DNA of 64,000 bases from the NCBI GenBank assembly GCA_051846895.1, contig JBPYCQ010000003.1, positions 62,001 through 126,000 of the forward strand, given 5' to 3'. Both the position numbers and the translations under genes were made by a program. The stretch comes from CALKAL01 sp051846895. GTDB taxonomy: Bacteria; Bacillota; Bacilli; Bacillales; Alkalibacillaceae. Shown in pieces: positions 24,950 through 34,421 of the stretch. The notes beneath the pieces were generated by a model. The model was not told where the DNA came from, ran no database searches, and saw nothing but the letters and a program-made list of their open reading frames with translations. Within the stretch, counting starts at the first letter, position 1; every line of letters begins with the position of its first letter.

Positions 24950-25564
24950 TTATTCTTTTTTTCTTAAAAATACTTCTTGTGCCTCTCTAACTTCTTGTCT
25001 AATTTTAGACATCTCTTCATCTAAACGAAATGCCGCTTCTGCTGCACTTTTCAGTCGATCTTTTATATCTTTCGGTATTTGACCAGAATATTTATAATTA
25101 AGCGAATGCTCATTGATTGCCCAAAAATTCATTGCCAACGTTCGGATTTGAATCTCAGCTAGCAGTTGTTTCTCCCCATATATCGTCTCTACCGGATAAA
25201 GAATAATGACGTGATATGACCGATAACCGCTTTCTTTATTTTTTTCTATGTAGTCCTTTTCTTCAATAATAGTGAAATCTTTTCTATCCCTTAACATTTG
25301 AACGACTTCATAAATATCTTCCACAAACGGACAGACTACCCGAAGGCCAGCAATATCTTGTACTTCCTCCTCTATTTTAGAAAGTGGAATTTGCCTTCGT
25401 TTTGCTTTTCCAATAATGCTTGAGATTGGCTTCACACGACCCGTTACAAACTCTATCGGAGAATGTCTTGATTCATAATCAAACTGTTTTCTCATACCTT
25501 TTAATTTTATTTTTAATTCATCGACAGCTTGTGCGTATGGAGCTAAAAATATATCCCATTTCAT
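24950..25564 (-). CDS. sasB: Small alarmone synthetase, SasB/RelQ
   Basis: GTP pyrophosphokinase of 204 aa making ppGpp/pppGpp, synthetase only. The start MKWDIFLAPYAQAV has a GTGAGGAG RBS; an in-frame extension of 32 codons upstream lacks one. Conserved blocks are SPIEFVTGRVKPISSIIGK, AGLRVVCPFVEDIYEV, ESGYRSYHVIILYPV and AEIQIRTLAMNFWAINEHSL. The C-terminal helices (from about residue 165) are typical of the tetrameric RelQ group. It is divergent from yjbK, as in B. subtilis. Confidence 0.93.
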   Translation of the reverse strand: MKWDIFLAPYAQAVDELKIKLKGMRKQFDYESRHSPIEFVTGRVKPISSIIGKAKRRQIPLSKIEEEVQDIAGLRVVCPFVEDIYEVVQMLRDRKDFTIIEEKDYIEKNKESGYRSYHVIILYPVETIYGEKQLLAEIQIRTLAMNFWAINEHSLNYKYSGQIPKDIKDRLKSAAEAAFRLDEEMSKIRQEVREAQEVFLRKKE

Positions 25565-25692
25565 AGCCGGTCTCCTCACTTTCTTGTTGGCTAAACACAC
25601 AAATCTATTGTAACACAATTTAATCAGAGCCATAATCTTTGAATGCAAAACCATTTTCACTCATAATTATAGAGGAATATGAGGTGAATGGG

Positions 25693-26256
25693 ATGCAAGA
25701 AATAGAAATCGAGTTTAAAAACTTATTAACATTAGACGAATATGACAGGCTTAAAAATTACTGGTTTCAAGATCAAACACCAATTACACAAACAAACTAT
25801 TATTTTGAAACAAATGACTTTCAACTAAAAGAAAAAGGCTTGGCACTTAGGATTCGAAAAAAACAAAATAACTATATAGCGACACTCAAGGAGCCTCATG
25901 AAAAAGGGTTATTAGAAACTCATTCTATTTTAACAGAAACTGAATTTAATAATTGGATAAACAATCATATCATTGTTAAAGATCACCTGAAATCAAGATT
26001 ACAACATTTTGAAATTGATCCAAATTCATTACAATATAAAGGGCGTCTTACAACACATCGATTACAAGCTAAAAAAAATGGTGTGACGTATGTCCTTGAC
26101 CATAGTGAATACAATAATCAAGAAGATTTTGAATTAGAACTTGAAGTAAACGATTTTTCAGAAGGAGAAAAGCTCTTTCATTCGCTATTACACAAAGAAC
26201 AAATTACACGAAGAGCAGCTAAAAATAAGGTTCAGCGTTTTTTTGAATCATTATGA
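25693..26256 (+). CDS. yjbK: CYTH-domain protein YjbK (triphosphatase-like)
   Basis: 187 aa. The N-terminal EIEIEFK is the E-x-E-x-K signature of CYTH tunnel enzymes, which bind triphosphate groups. Other conserved charged strands are LALRIRKKQNNYIATLKEP, KGRLTTHRLQ and FELELEVND. The ATG at 25693 has GAGGTGAATGG upstream; a longer start 18 codons earlier has no RBS. The B. subtilis homologue lies beside the same sasB neighbour. A tripolyphosphatase or similar activity is likely but unproven. Confidence 0.9.
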   Translation: MQEIEIEFKNLLTLDEYDRLKNYWFQDQTPITQTNYYFETNDFQLKEKGLALRIRKKQNNYIATLKEPHEKGLLETHSILTETEFNNWINNHIIVKDHLKSRLQHFEIDPNSLQYKGRLTTHRLQAKKNGVTYVLDHSEYNNQEDFELELEVNDFSEGEKLFHSLLHKEQITRRAAKNKVQRFFESL

Positions 26257-26368
26257 CCTAATCAAAACATTTGCTACACATGCTTCTCGTTGCTAAAATA
26301 ATGGAAGTATTATCAATAAGTTATAACAAGTGTATTTTAAAAATGGTAGAGAGAAAGGGTGTTAACCC

Positions 26369-26755
26369 ATGGCATATCAAAAAGCTAATATTTACGAAGC
26401 AATTGGTGGTGCAGAAACCGTCAGCCGTTTAGTTGATGCATTTTATAAAAGAGTAGGTAAACATCCAGATCTAATCCCAATCTTTCCAGATGATTTAACA
26501 GAAATAGCTCGAAAACAGAAGCAATTTTTGACACAGTTCTTTGGTGGCCCACCATTATATATTCAAGAACATGGCCATCCCAGAATGCGTGCAAGACATC
26601 TACCTTTTCCAATTACACCTACACGCCGAGATGCTTGGTTGGAATGTATGGCTGGTGCTTTAGAAGAGGCTGAAATTGAAGAACCTTATAAATCTTCAAT
26701 ATATGAAAGACTATCGATGACCGCAAACCATATGATGAATACACCTGAAGAATAA
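26369..26755 (+). CDS. yjbI: Truncated haemoglobin, group II (YjbI)
   Basis: Heme protein of 128 aa. It has the 2-on-2 globin features: FYKRVGKHPDLIPIFPDD (B-helix and Phe/Tyr region), FLTQFFGGPPLYIQEHGHPRMRARHLPFPI with the proximal His in the MRARH segment, and RDAWLECMAGAL with Trp at the G-helix. It is followed 22 nt later by spxH, an arrangement shared with many bacilli, where the globin is linked to nitrosative or oxidative stress. The RBS is GAGAAAGGG. Confidence 0.93.
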   Translation: MAYQKANIYEAIGGAETVSRLVDAFYKRVGKHPDLIPIFPDDLTEIARKQKQFLTQFFGGPPLYIQEHGHPRMRARHLPFPITPTRRDAWLECMAGALEEAEIEEPYKSSIYERLSMTANHMMNTPEE

Positions 26756-26777
26756 TTTGCGGGAAAGGGGAATCGAT

Positions 26778-27671
26778 GTGAGAAATAAAACTTCTCCAGC
26801 TTGGCACAATCTGACATCGAGTGTTCAATTGAAAAGTGATTTCAATAACTTGATTAATAAGCCTGTAGAAATCTATGTTTTTATTGATCCTCTTTGTCCT
26901 AACAGCTGGTCTTTAGAACCTTATTTTAAAAAGTTAATTGTTGAATATGGATGCTATTTCAAACTACGACCAGTAACTTCTGGAAATTTGTATTCAATTA
27001 ATAAGAAATTACCTTCCAAGACTAAGAAGGTAAAAAATATATGGGAAAAAACGTCTCTTAGCAATAATAAGTTCCCTCAAGAAGATGTTTGGGTTGAAGA
27101 TATCGTATCTTCACCATGGGATGCAACGCTAGCAATTAAAGCTGCAGAACTACAAGGACAGCGTAAAGGAGCAAAATTTGTAAGAAAACTGCAAGAATAT
27201 TTATTTCTAGGCAAACAAAATATTTCTGACATAGACATTTTAATAAAAATTGCTAAAGAAGTAAAAATGGATGTAGATGAGTTTCTACGAGATATAGATT
27301 CTAATGTAGCTAAAAGGGCCTTACAAGGGGATTTAAACTTAGCTTATGAAATGGAGATTAATAACACACCAGCAGTTGTCTTCTTTAATAAAGAAGATGA
27401 AGATGATGGACTTAAAGTATCAGGAATTCATGATTATGATGTGTATGTAAAAGCTCTATATGAAGTGATGAATAGAAAAGTCAGTTTATGCTTAAAACCT
27501 AGCTTAGAGGAATTTTTATCTCATTTCACATTTGTATCAACCAAAGACGTGGCTGTCGTTTATGATTGGTCTTTAAATAAAGCAGAAAAAGAACTAAAAA
27601 AGTTATTACTTTCACAAAAAGTTAGAACTGTCCCAGTAGAGCAAGGGAGCTTCTGGGAATACACTGACTAG
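26778..27671 (+). CDS. spxH: SpxH (YjbH), ClpXP adaptor for Spx, DsbA-like fold
   Basis: 297 aa. The N-terminal half is a DsbA/FrnE-like thioredoxin fold (VEIYVFIDPLCPNSWSLEPY), and the C-terminal half contains VSGIHDYDVYVKALYEVM and DVAVVYDWSLNKAEKELKKL, as in YjbH. It delivers Spx to ClpXP for degradation. The active-site-like segment reads CPNS, so the second Cys of the CxxC seen in B. subtilis YjbH is replaced by Ser; no disulphide reductase activity is expected. GTG 26778 is chosen as the start since GGAAAGGGG lies upstream. spx itself is 8 kb away in this window. Confidence 0.9.
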   Translation: MRNKTSPAWHNLTSSVQLKSDFNNLINKPVEIYVFIDPLCPNSWSLEPYFKKLIVEYGCYFKLRPVTSGNLYSINKKLPSKTKKVKNIWEKTSLSNNKFPQEDVWVEDIVSSPWDATLAIKAAELQGQRKGAKFVRKLQEYLFLGKQNISDIDILIKIAKEVKMDVDEFLRDIDSNVAKRALQGDLNLAYEMEINNTPAVVFFNKEDEDDGLKVSGIHDYDVYVKALYEVMNRKVSLCLKPSLEEFLSHFTFVSTKDVAVVYDWSLNKAEKELKKLLLSQKVRTVPVEQGSFWEYTD

Positions 27672-27732
27672 GTATTATTATTAACATAGGATAATGTTAA
27701 CCCCCATATATATTTATTAGGGGGCGAGATAA

Positions 27733-27900
27733 GTGACGATATTATTATGGCTGCTTTTAATTTCCGGTGCATTTTTATTTAATTTACTCGGGATGATGAA
27801 CTTAGTGCCACGTTATATTACGTTACCTTTCTTATTTATTGTGTTGTACATTTTTATATATACCATTTTTCAGAAAAACTCCTACAGACGGATTAAATGA
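27733..27900 (+). CDS. 55-aa membrane protein, unannotated small gene
   Basis: A GTG-initiated frame encodes 55 aa with two hydrophobic helices (about residues 3-20 and 29-46) and a basic tail KNSYRRIK. GGGGGCGAGATAA upstream gives a modest RBS. The stop codon lies inside the terminator hairpin, as for many genes in this window. No family is recognised; the composition (continuous hydrophobicity, positive C-terminus) is that of a real membrane peptide. It follows spxH and may share its transcript. Confidence 0.6.
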   Translation: MTILLWLLLISGAFLFNLLGMMNLVPRYITLPFLFIVLYIFIYTIFQKNSYRRIK

Positions 27901-27920
27901 AGTCCGATGTAGGAGTTTTT
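27874..27920. terminator. Terminator after the 55-aa gene, bidirectional
   Basis: A 13-bp stem AAAAACTCCTACA with its complement and inner CGGA/TCCG pairing, with T-runs on both strands. It lies between the small gene and the convergent phospholipase-like gene. Confidence 0.88.
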
Positions 27921-27923
27921 ATT

Positions 27924-28538
27924 TTATATAATAGAGTTTAAATTATATAAGCCTCTTTCAACTGATGTTTCGATATAACCTACAATTTGTTCAAATGTAA
28001 AAACTTTAAGTGGATCATATAACTCATCCTTACTGTATTCCATATCACCTAATACGTAAGGAATGAACGCCTCTACTTCCTTAGCTTTAACTTCCTTAAG
28101 ATCAGGAATAGCCGAAACCTGATTCAAATCCCTCATCAGCTTTTTCTTAAACTGGTAATGTTCTAGTAGCTTTCCATTCAGTAAATGAAAATCATGATGA
28201 TATTGTTGATAAACATCCTTACTAGCTTCTATTCTATTTTTCAACCATGGTAAATAAAAGCCTGTAAGCCATATATCATCTGCAATCAAATGGGTATAAT
28301 AACCTAATATATAGCTTTTATCTTTTTGTGATCTATAGTTACTGAGAAATTTATTAAAATCAATACACCTTGTGTAATCTTCCGCATCCCCTGAAAAGTA
28401 ATGTGACAAACTTTTCGGAGAAGCTGCATCAGGGGCAATCCCCCCAATTAAAAATGATGTACGATCATTGATAGAAAGATGCTCTGCAACTTTATTTGCA
28501 ATAATTAGATGCATAATTCTGGAACCCATTTCACTCAT
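27924..28538 (-). CDS. Zinc-dependent phospholipase C-like hydrolase
   Basis: 204 aa, helical. Several His and Asp residues have the spacing of the S1/P1 nuclease-phospholipase C fold: RIMHLIIANKVAEHL, FLIGGIAPDAASPKSLSHYF, YILGYYTHLIADDIW and YQQYHHDFHLLNGKL. The family is annotated as zinc-dependent phospholipase C in Firmicutes, but the substrate is unknown and there is no signal peptide, so it is cytoplasmic. GAGAGGA fits ATG 28529 better than ATG 28538. Confidence 0.75.
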   Translation of the reverse strand: MSEMGSRIMHLIIANKVAEHLSINDRTSFLIGGIAPDAASPKSLSHYFSGDAEDYTRCIDFNKFLSNYRSQKDKSYILGYYTHLIADDIWLTGFYLPWLKNRIEASKDVYQQYHHDFHLLNGKLLEHYQFKKKLMRDLNQVSAIPDLKEVKAKEVEAFIPYVLGDMEYSKDELYDPLKVFTFEQIVGYIETSVERGLYNLNSII

Positions 28539-28568
28539 CCTCTCAATTACAAATAATCATCTACAAAA

Positions 28569-28615
28569 AAAGTAGTTCAATTTGAAGTATTTAACTACAA
28601 CAAATGAACTACTTT
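28569..28615 (-). terminator. Terminator of pepF
   Basis: The stem AAAGTAGTTCA/TGAACTACTTT with a 25-nt loop and a minus-strand T-run follows the pepF stop. Confidence 0.8.
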
Positions 28616-28630
28616 AATAACAGTTAACGT

Positions 28631-30439
28631 TTAACTATTTAATAATGCTTCAAATTCATCTAGTTTTTCTTCAAAAACTTTTAATGCAGCTACAATCGGG
28701 TCTTTTGATGTCATGTCAACGCCTGCTTTTTTCAGAACATCAATTGGATCAGCACTGCTTCCAGCTTTCAAGTAATCTTTATAACGCTCAACAGCTACTT
28801 CGCCCTCATCTAATATTTTCTGAGCTAGAGTAGTTGCCGCGGAATAACCTGTCGCATATTGATAGACGTAATATCCCATATAGAAATGTGGAATACGTGC
28901 CCATTCTAAACCGATTTCTTCATCAACGACGACATTGTCACCGAAGTATTTTTTGTTTAAGTCGTAATAAATTGAAGTTAATTTATCTGCTGTCAATGCT
29001 TCACCTTGTTGGTCACGCAGATGAATTTCATGCTCAAATTCAGCAAACATTGTTTGACGAAATACAGTTCCACGGAAACCTTCTAAGAAGTTATTTAATA
29101 AGTAAAGTTTCTTTTGCTTATCATCTAATGTTTTTAGTAAATAGTCACTTAATAATGCTTCGTTTGCAGTCGATGCAACCTCAGCTACGAAAATCGAATA
29201 ATCTCCATAACGTGGTTTTTGGTTTTTTCGCGTATAGTAACTGTGTAAAGAATGTCCTAACTCATGAGCTAACGTAAATAAGTTGTCAATATTATCTTGC
29301 CAGTTCATTAAAATATATGGATTTGTTAAGTAGCTGCCAGAAGAATAGGCTCCACTTCTTTTACCTTTATTCTCAACCCAGTCAATCCAACGCTCATCAT
29401 AAGCTTGTTTTAAAATGTTTGTATATTCTTCACCTAATGGTGCTAATCCCTTTAATACATACTCTTTCGCTTCATCAATTGTCACTTCAATTTTCTCATC
29501 GACTAATGGGGTATAAATATCATACATGTGAAGCTCATCAACGCCAAGGACTCTTTTCTTAAGTCCCATATAGCGTTGTAATAAAGGTAAATGTTCGTTT
29601 ATAACTTCAACTAGATTATCATATACCTTTTCAGGGATGTTATTACGATCAAGTGCTGCCTCACGAGCTGACTTATAATTTTTTGCACTTGCATAAAAAT
29701 TATCTTTTTTAATTTGACCACTTAATGTCGCTGCAAATGTATTTTTAAAATTTCCAAACGTATTATGCATCGCCTTGAATGCATCTTCACGCACACGGCG
29801 GTCCTTAGAGTCTAGGAAATCACGGTAACGGCCGTGTGAAAGTTGAACTTCATTTCCATCTTCATCTTTTATTGTTGGAAATTCCATATCAGCGTTACTT
29901 AACATACCAAAAGCGTTCGATGGAGCTGCTGTCACTTCTGAGACTTGCGCAAGTAATGCTTCTTCACGATCACTTAATACGTGTGGACGTGATTTCATAA
30001 TATCTTTTAATGTTTTTTCATAATGTTTTAATTCATCATTTTGTTCAATGAATGCCTGTATTTTCTCATCTGTCATAGAAAGAATCTCAGGAGTTATAAA
30101 GCTAAATGCACTCATCGCCTTCGTTGCCAAACTATAAGCTCTAGCATTTTGATCTTGGTATTTATTATTTGCTGTATCTTGATCTGAACGCATATGAGCA
30201 TAAACGAATAATTTTTCTATTCGTATCGTTATTTCGTCTTCCAGTTGTAAAACTTTTAACAGGTTTTCAGGTGATTCTGTAATTTTCCCTTTATACTGAA
30301 CTATTTTTGCATATTCATCGTTTAACGCACTAAACTCTTTCTCCCAATCTTCATCAGTAGGAAAAATAGCCTCTAAATCCCATACTAGTTCTTCTGGTAC
30401 TTGATCACGTGTTTTTAATGCAGTTCCTTTTTCAGCCAC
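28631..30439 (-). CDS. pepF: Oligoendopeptidase F
   Basis: M3-family zinc metallopeptidase of 602 aa that cleaves short cytoplasmic peptides. The zinc motif HELGH (AHELGHSLHSYYTRKNQKP) lies near residue 387, with the third ligand Glu in FVAEVASTANEALL. It starts MAEKGTALKTRDQVP with an AGGAGG RBS. It is next to coiA as in B. subtilis (yjbG-yjbF). The PepF length is typical. Confidence 0.95.
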   Translation of the reverse strand: MAEKGTALKTRDQVPEELVWDLEAIFPTDEDWEKEFSALNDEYAKIVQYKGKITESPENLLKVLQLEDEITIRIEKLFVYAHMRSDQDTANNKYQDQNARAYSLATKAMSAFSFITPEILSMTDEKIQAFIEQNDELKHYEKTLKDIMKSRPHVLSDREEALLAQVSEVTAAPSNAFGMLSNADMEFPTIKDEDGNEVQLSHGRYRDFLDSKDRRVREDAFKAMHNTFGNFKNTFAATLSGQIKKDNFYASAKNYKSAREAALDRNNIPEKVYDNLVEVINEHLPLLQRYMGLKKRVLGVDELHMYDIYTPLVDEKIEVTIDEAKEYVLKGLAPLGEEYTNILKQAYDERWIDWVENKGKRSGAYSSGSYLTNPYILMNWQDNIDNLFTLAHELGHSLHSYYTRKNQKPRYGDYSIFVAEVASTANEALLSDYLLKTLDDKQKKLYLLNNFLEGFRGTVFRQTMFAEFEHEIHLRDQQGEALTADKLTSIYYDLNKKYFGDNVVVDEEIGLEWARIPHFYMGYYVYQYATGYSAATTLAQKILDEGEVAVERYKDYLKAGSSADPIDVLKKAGVDMTSKDPIVAALKVFEEKLDEFEALLNS

Positions 30440-30519
30440 AATGTAACCTCCTAATATAATTAAATTTCTTATTATTCTTTATTTTATATAAAAACTTTCA
30501 TTCTGTAAAAGAGTTACAC

Positions 30520-31695
30520 TTATTTAATTGAGGTATGTGGAGGTAATAAAACCGTCCTCAGATAGGCTTCATCTAATTTTACAGCTTGTTCGATTGTTTT
30601 AGGAAAAGTAAAATGTTTAACTTTCACAAATGTCAGCCCGTTTAAACGTCTTAAATAACCTAAATTCTCGAGCAAAACTAAATATTGATAGACAGGGTGG
30701 TTGTTCGGCGTCGGATAACAAACTAGTACATATCTTTTGAAGTCATTTTTAATTTTATTCCAAATATCAATCCATCTGAACTTGCTACCAATTCTTAATG
30801 GATGAATTTGTAGAACTATTTTTGTTTGCCAAATATAATGTGGTAATAAAAATTGATGTGAGTTTTTAATAGGTAAGTGAATAGATGAAGATAAATATTG
30901 TGGATGTAGATGATGTTCATACAACTCGAGCATAAACCTTCGATCTACTGCTGTTTGATAAATTCTTTGACCTGTTCGAAAGCTTCTTTTTTCATTTAAC
31001 CAATGTTGATAAAGGATGAATGAATCTAGTTCATTTGAATGAAACAACTCCTGCCATGATGTGAATTTTAGTGGTTTTGTCTTAACGGCACAGTAAGCGG
31101 TGTTTTTTACGGAATAAAGGTCCGAAACAACGGTCATTTTTCTCGAAGTTGAGTTATAGAATAAAAGTTTGGACCTTCTACTTTTGTCAAAATAATTAGT
31201 TGCAGATCTTAATGTTGTATTAAGCCTAATTGCATTTTTCTTTACAAGTTTTAAATAATTCCTCCCAAAGATCCATATTGGGACCACTCCTTTTGAATAT
31301 AACCCTTTTGTACGGTTCATTAATTCTTCATTGGAAATTGGTGCGCATTGATATTCAACTGCAATGTAATTCCTTTTTAGCTTAACGAGAAGATCGACAC
31401 GTTGTTTAATTGATGGGAGGTAATACTCTAACCAGGTTGGATAACCTTGCTCATTGAACCAATTGAATAAATCCAATTTACCGCGATTATGTTCTTCTCC
31501 TTCTCCTTGTTGTGTAGTGCAAGTTGAATTTGATTTATGAGCAAAATGAGGGGTGATGATTTGCCCAGCTTTCAAAATAACACGTTCTTGACAATCTGGG
31601 CAAAAAAGAATGGATTGGCGTATATGTTTCAACTCATCTTCAGATTTATTATACGCCAGAACCTTGTTTCCTTTTTCGTCTATTGCCGTTAACAA
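30520..31695 (-). CDS. coiA: CoiA, competence/transformation nuclease-like protein
   Basis: 391 aa. The N-terminal zinc-finger-like region is CPDCQERVILKAGQIITPHF. A PDDEXK-type nuclease core follows: GEGEEHNRGKLDLFNWFNE, RVDLLVKLKRNYIAVEYQ (Asp and Glu/Gln metal ligands). CoiA acts on incoming DNA in natural transformation, after uptake. It lies between pepF and mecA regions, as expected from B. subtilis, but here cls separates it from mecA. ComK control is probable from the family; no clear ComK box was scored. Confidence 0.9.
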   Translation of the reverse strand: MLTAIDEKGNKVLAYNKSEDELKHIRQSILFCPDCQERVILKAGQIITPHFAHKSNSTCTTQQGEGEEHNRGKLDLFNWFNEQGYPTWLEYYLPSIKQRVDLLVKLKRNYIAVEYQCAPISNEELMNRTKGLYSKGVVPIWIFGRNYLKLVKKNAIRLNTTLRSATNYFDKSRRSKLLFYNSTSRKMTVVSDLYSVKNTAYCAVKTKPLKFTSWQELFHSNELDSFILYQHWLNEKRSFRTGQRIYQTAVDRRFMLELYEHHLHPQYLSSSIHLPIKNSHQFLLPHYIWQTKIVLQIHPLRIGSKFRWIDIWNKIKNDFKRYVLVCYPTPNNHPVYQYLVLLENLGYLRRLNGLTFVKVKHFTFPKTIEQAVKLDEAYLRTVLLPPHTSIK

Positions 31696-31729
31696 ATAAC
31701 ATCAACTCCTTAGTACAAAGTTAAATTAT

Positions 31730-33241
31730 TTATAACATCGGCGATAGTAATCGGAACAATGACTCCATGACTCTTATGAAGATTGATCGATTCATAAATT
31801 CATCAGGATCAATCTCATCTGAAATGCTAACGTCATTTTGATAATCTTCTACTAATTTAGCTGTACTTTTTGTTCTAAATAAGAATGCATTCACTTCAAA
31901 ATTGAGGTGGAAACTTCTCATATCCATATTAGATGTACCAATGGAAGCTAGTTCAGAGTCAACGATGACAATTTTACTATGCATGAAGCCTTCTTTATAC
32001 TCATAAATTTTTATTCCAGCATCCATTAACTCTGGAAAATAAGATCTAGATGCGTAAAAGACAATACGTTTATCTGGACGTTTCGGAACGAGCAGGCGTA
32101 CATCAACCCCACTGAGGCTAGCTACTTTCATCGCTGTTAATATATCTTCATCTGGAATAAAATAAGGTGATGCAATCCAAATTGATTTTTTTGCCGATGT
32201 AATCATTGCAAAATACAATTTTTTAATTGTTTCCCATTGATTATCTGGGCCTCCAGCAACCATTTGTACACCACCGAGTTGCCCATTTTCAACTAATTCA
32301 GGTGATAAATATACTGATTCACTTAGTTCTTCACCCGTTTCGTATTTCCAATCTTGAAGAAAAATCATTTGTAAGTTTCTTACCGCTTCCCCTCTAACTA
32401 AGAGATGGGTATCCCGCCAATTGCCGTAGTATTTGTCTTTCCCTAGATACTCATCACCAATATTAAGCCCACCAACAAAACCTACTTTTCCGTCAATGAC
32501 GACAATTTTTCTATGGTTTCTAAAGTTAATTCGATTCCCGAAGAATGGAAGGCTAATTGGAGCAAAATCTTTTATTTTAACTCCAGCTTCGAGCAAATCA
32601 TCGATATAGCTGTTTGATAATTTCCAACTTCCAACCGCATCGTATAAAAATCTAACTTCAACCCCTTCTTTTGCTTTTTTAATTAATAAATCTTTAATTT
32701 TCGTGCCAATGTCATCATTTCGTACAATGTAATATTGTAAATGGATATGATGTTCGGCACTTTGAATTGCTTCAAGTAATTTCGGAAACTTTTCTGCACC
32801 ATTCGTTAATACTTGAGTTTCTGTGTTAAATGAAATAGGAAATTCCCCTAATTCATGAGCTAGACGGAATAACATTTTTTGATGATCCCCCATCTGCTCA
32901 AGGCCTCTTTCATTCATATATTTATTTTCTTCTATCTGTTCATAAACTTCTTTATCTTTTTCTTGCTTCTGTTTATAGCGCTTTTTCTTATAATGGTTTC
33001 TTCCAAACATAATGTAGAAAAAGAATCCTAAAACAGGGAAGAGTGCGAATACTAAAATCCAATTCAATGTATCTGATGGGTCTCTGTTTTCGATAAAGAT
33101 TGTAAAAACAATTAATATCGCACTAAATGTAACAAAAATAGAGAACGCCGCAATGAGTTGGCCTTCCCACAGATTAAACGATAAATAAAATGCTACAGAA
33201 ACAAAAATTGCAAATAATAAAACTTGGATCCATTTCAGCAT
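31730..33241 (-). CDS. cls: Cardiolipin synthase
   Basis: Phospholipase-D-family enzyme of 503 aa joining two phosphatidylglycerols into cardiolipin. Two N-terminal membrane helices (residues 5-28 and 33-55, plus one near 65-80) anchor it. The two HKD motifs are HRKIVVIDGKVGFVGG near 222 and HSKIVIVDSELASIGT near 404. The length is typical of Bacillus ClsA. It is a single gene between coiA and mecA, a position not seen in B. subtilis. Confidence 0.95.
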   Translation of the reverse strand: MLKWIQVLLFAIFVSVAFYLSFNLWEGQLIAAFSIFVTFSAILIVFTIFIENRDPSDTLNWILVFALFPVLGFFFYIMFGRNHYKKKRYKQKQEKDKEVYEQIEENKYMNERGLEQMGDHQKMLFRLAHELGEFPISFNTETQVLTNGAEKFPKLLEAIQSAEHHIHLQYYIVRNDDIGTKIKDLLIKKAKEGVEVRFLYDAVGSWKLSNSYIDDLLEAGVKIKDFAPISLPFFGNRINFRNHRKIVVIDGKVGFVGGLNIGDEYLGKDKYYGNWRDTHLLVRGEAVRNLQMIFLQDWKYETGEELSESVYLSPELVENGQLGGVQMVAGGPDNQWETIKKLYFAMITSAKKSIWIASPYFIPDEDILTAMKVASLSGVDVRLLVPKRPDKRIVFYASRSYFPELMDAGIKIYEYKEGFMHSKIVIVDSELASIGTSNMDMRSFHLNFEVNAFLFRTKSTAKLVEDYQNDVSISDEIDPDEFMNRSIFIRVMESLFRLLSPML

Positions 33242-33389
33242 CTACTTACGTATTCCTTCCTCTTATTAGTAGCATATTAAAAACAATTGATTGCTATATA
33301 TATTGTAATGAAAATCGGACAATAATTCCATGAATGTGACAAAATTTATAATATTTCATGAATTCCTTCTAAGTGCGAATAAAAAAAAT

Positions 33390-33413
33390 CACTGATTACA
33401 GCTGTAATCAGTG
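33390..33413 (-). terminator. Terminator of mecA
   Basis: A palindrome CACTGATTAC-AGCT-GTAATCAGTG preceded by an 8-nt A-run on the plus strand lies directly after the mecA stop. Confidence 0.85.
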
Positions 33414-34118
33414 TTAAATATTAAAACTTTTTCTTAACTGTTTAAGAGCATGATTTTGTAATATAACTTTACCGTATTCATCTAAATAATGAACGGTCAT
33501 GTTAGATTCTTCTCCAAATTCTAGGATGCGACTAATATAATCTTCCTGCTCATCTTCGCTTAAGTAATCATTAGGAAATGTGACATATAAATAATAAGTG
33601 TTATTAAATGAATACATCCGATCTTCGATAAATCGTGTATCCTTTACTGCATGGCTTAGTTGTATCAAGTGTTCAAAGTCCTCAAACTCGACCATAATTG
33701 TTAAATCATCTAAATCATTTACCTCATTTTTACTTACTTTTATTTTAGGTTGGTATTTTTTCTTCGGTTTTCTCTGTTTTGGGAAGTTTTGGTCTATAAT
33801 GGATTCAATCTTTTCATCAATGTTCATTTGATTTTGAAAATCGTCATGCGTGAACTCTAATTTCTCGCCACTTTTTGAAATTTGCGCTTTAGTCACTACG
33901 ATTTCTAATCCTTTATCTAGCGCTTGAACTTGGATCCATAAAGGTCCATCAATATTAAAATCTTCTTGGTCATTGACTTCATCCATCATTTCCCAAAAAA
34001 GTTGTTCACCTTTTTCTCTGTTGTACCAAATATCTTCTTTATTAAAACCACGGTCTTCGATGTCACGGTAAGAAATGTAAAATTTTAATGTGTTCTCATT
34101 AATGCGTTCTATTTCCAT
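33414..34118 (-). CDS. mecA: Adaptor protein MecA
   Basis: Clp adaptor of 234 aa. It targets ComK/ComS and other proteins to ClpC and regulates competence and Spx. The N domain is MEIERINENTLKFYISYRDI, with EDRGFNKEDIWYNREKGEQLFWEMMDE; the C domain includes DLTIMVEFEDFEHLIQLSHAV and YYLYVTFPNDYLSEDEQED. The linker (about 85-145) is charged. GGAGAGG gives the RBS for ATG 34118; an extension of 17 codons upstream is not supported. Neighbours yjbE, spx and coiA are as in B. subtilis. Confidence 0.95.
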   Translation of the reverse strand: MEIERINENTLKFYISYRDIEDRGFNKEDIWYNREKGEQLFWEMMDEVNDQEDFNIDGPLWIQVQALDKGLEIVVTKAQISKSGEKLEFTHDDFQNQMNIDEKIESIIDQNFPKQRKPKKKYQPKIKVSKNEVNDLDDLTIMVEFEDFEHLIQLSHAVKDTRFIEDRMYSFNNTYYLYVTFPNDYLSEDEQEDYISRILEFGEESNMTVHYLDEYGKVILQNHALKQLRKSFNI

Positions 34119-34421
34119 CTTAATTCCTCTCCCTTCATTTGATGATATTGGGAAGGACAATATCTCCATTATACTTATGAACTATTTACCCATTTTTTAT
34201 ATAACTAAATCATATAAAAGTGTTCTTAATCATATTTTATGATAGATAGCCATGAAATGAAAATATTTTCACCTATTTTTATTGAATTCCATATTTGCCC
34301 TTTCACCTTTATGTGAATGTTATCCATTTATTTAATGGACAACCTTAAATATTTTTTATATTTAATGAATTATTTTAACTCATAAACACTGTTTTGTCAC
34401 TACTATTTATGGAGGTTTATA
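34119..34421. other. Divergent promoter region mecA/yjbE
   Basis: 303 bp, very AT-rich. No GGGGAG-type manganese riboswitch core (yybP-ykoY) that sometimes precedes TerC genes was found. No ORF with an RBS and no strong hairpin can be seen. It must hold the promoters for mecA and yjbE. Confidence 0.55.

Noticed and set aside
34119..34421. yybP-ykoY manganese riboswitch before the TerC gene
   Set aside because: No GGGGAGUA-type core or terminator hairpin was found.
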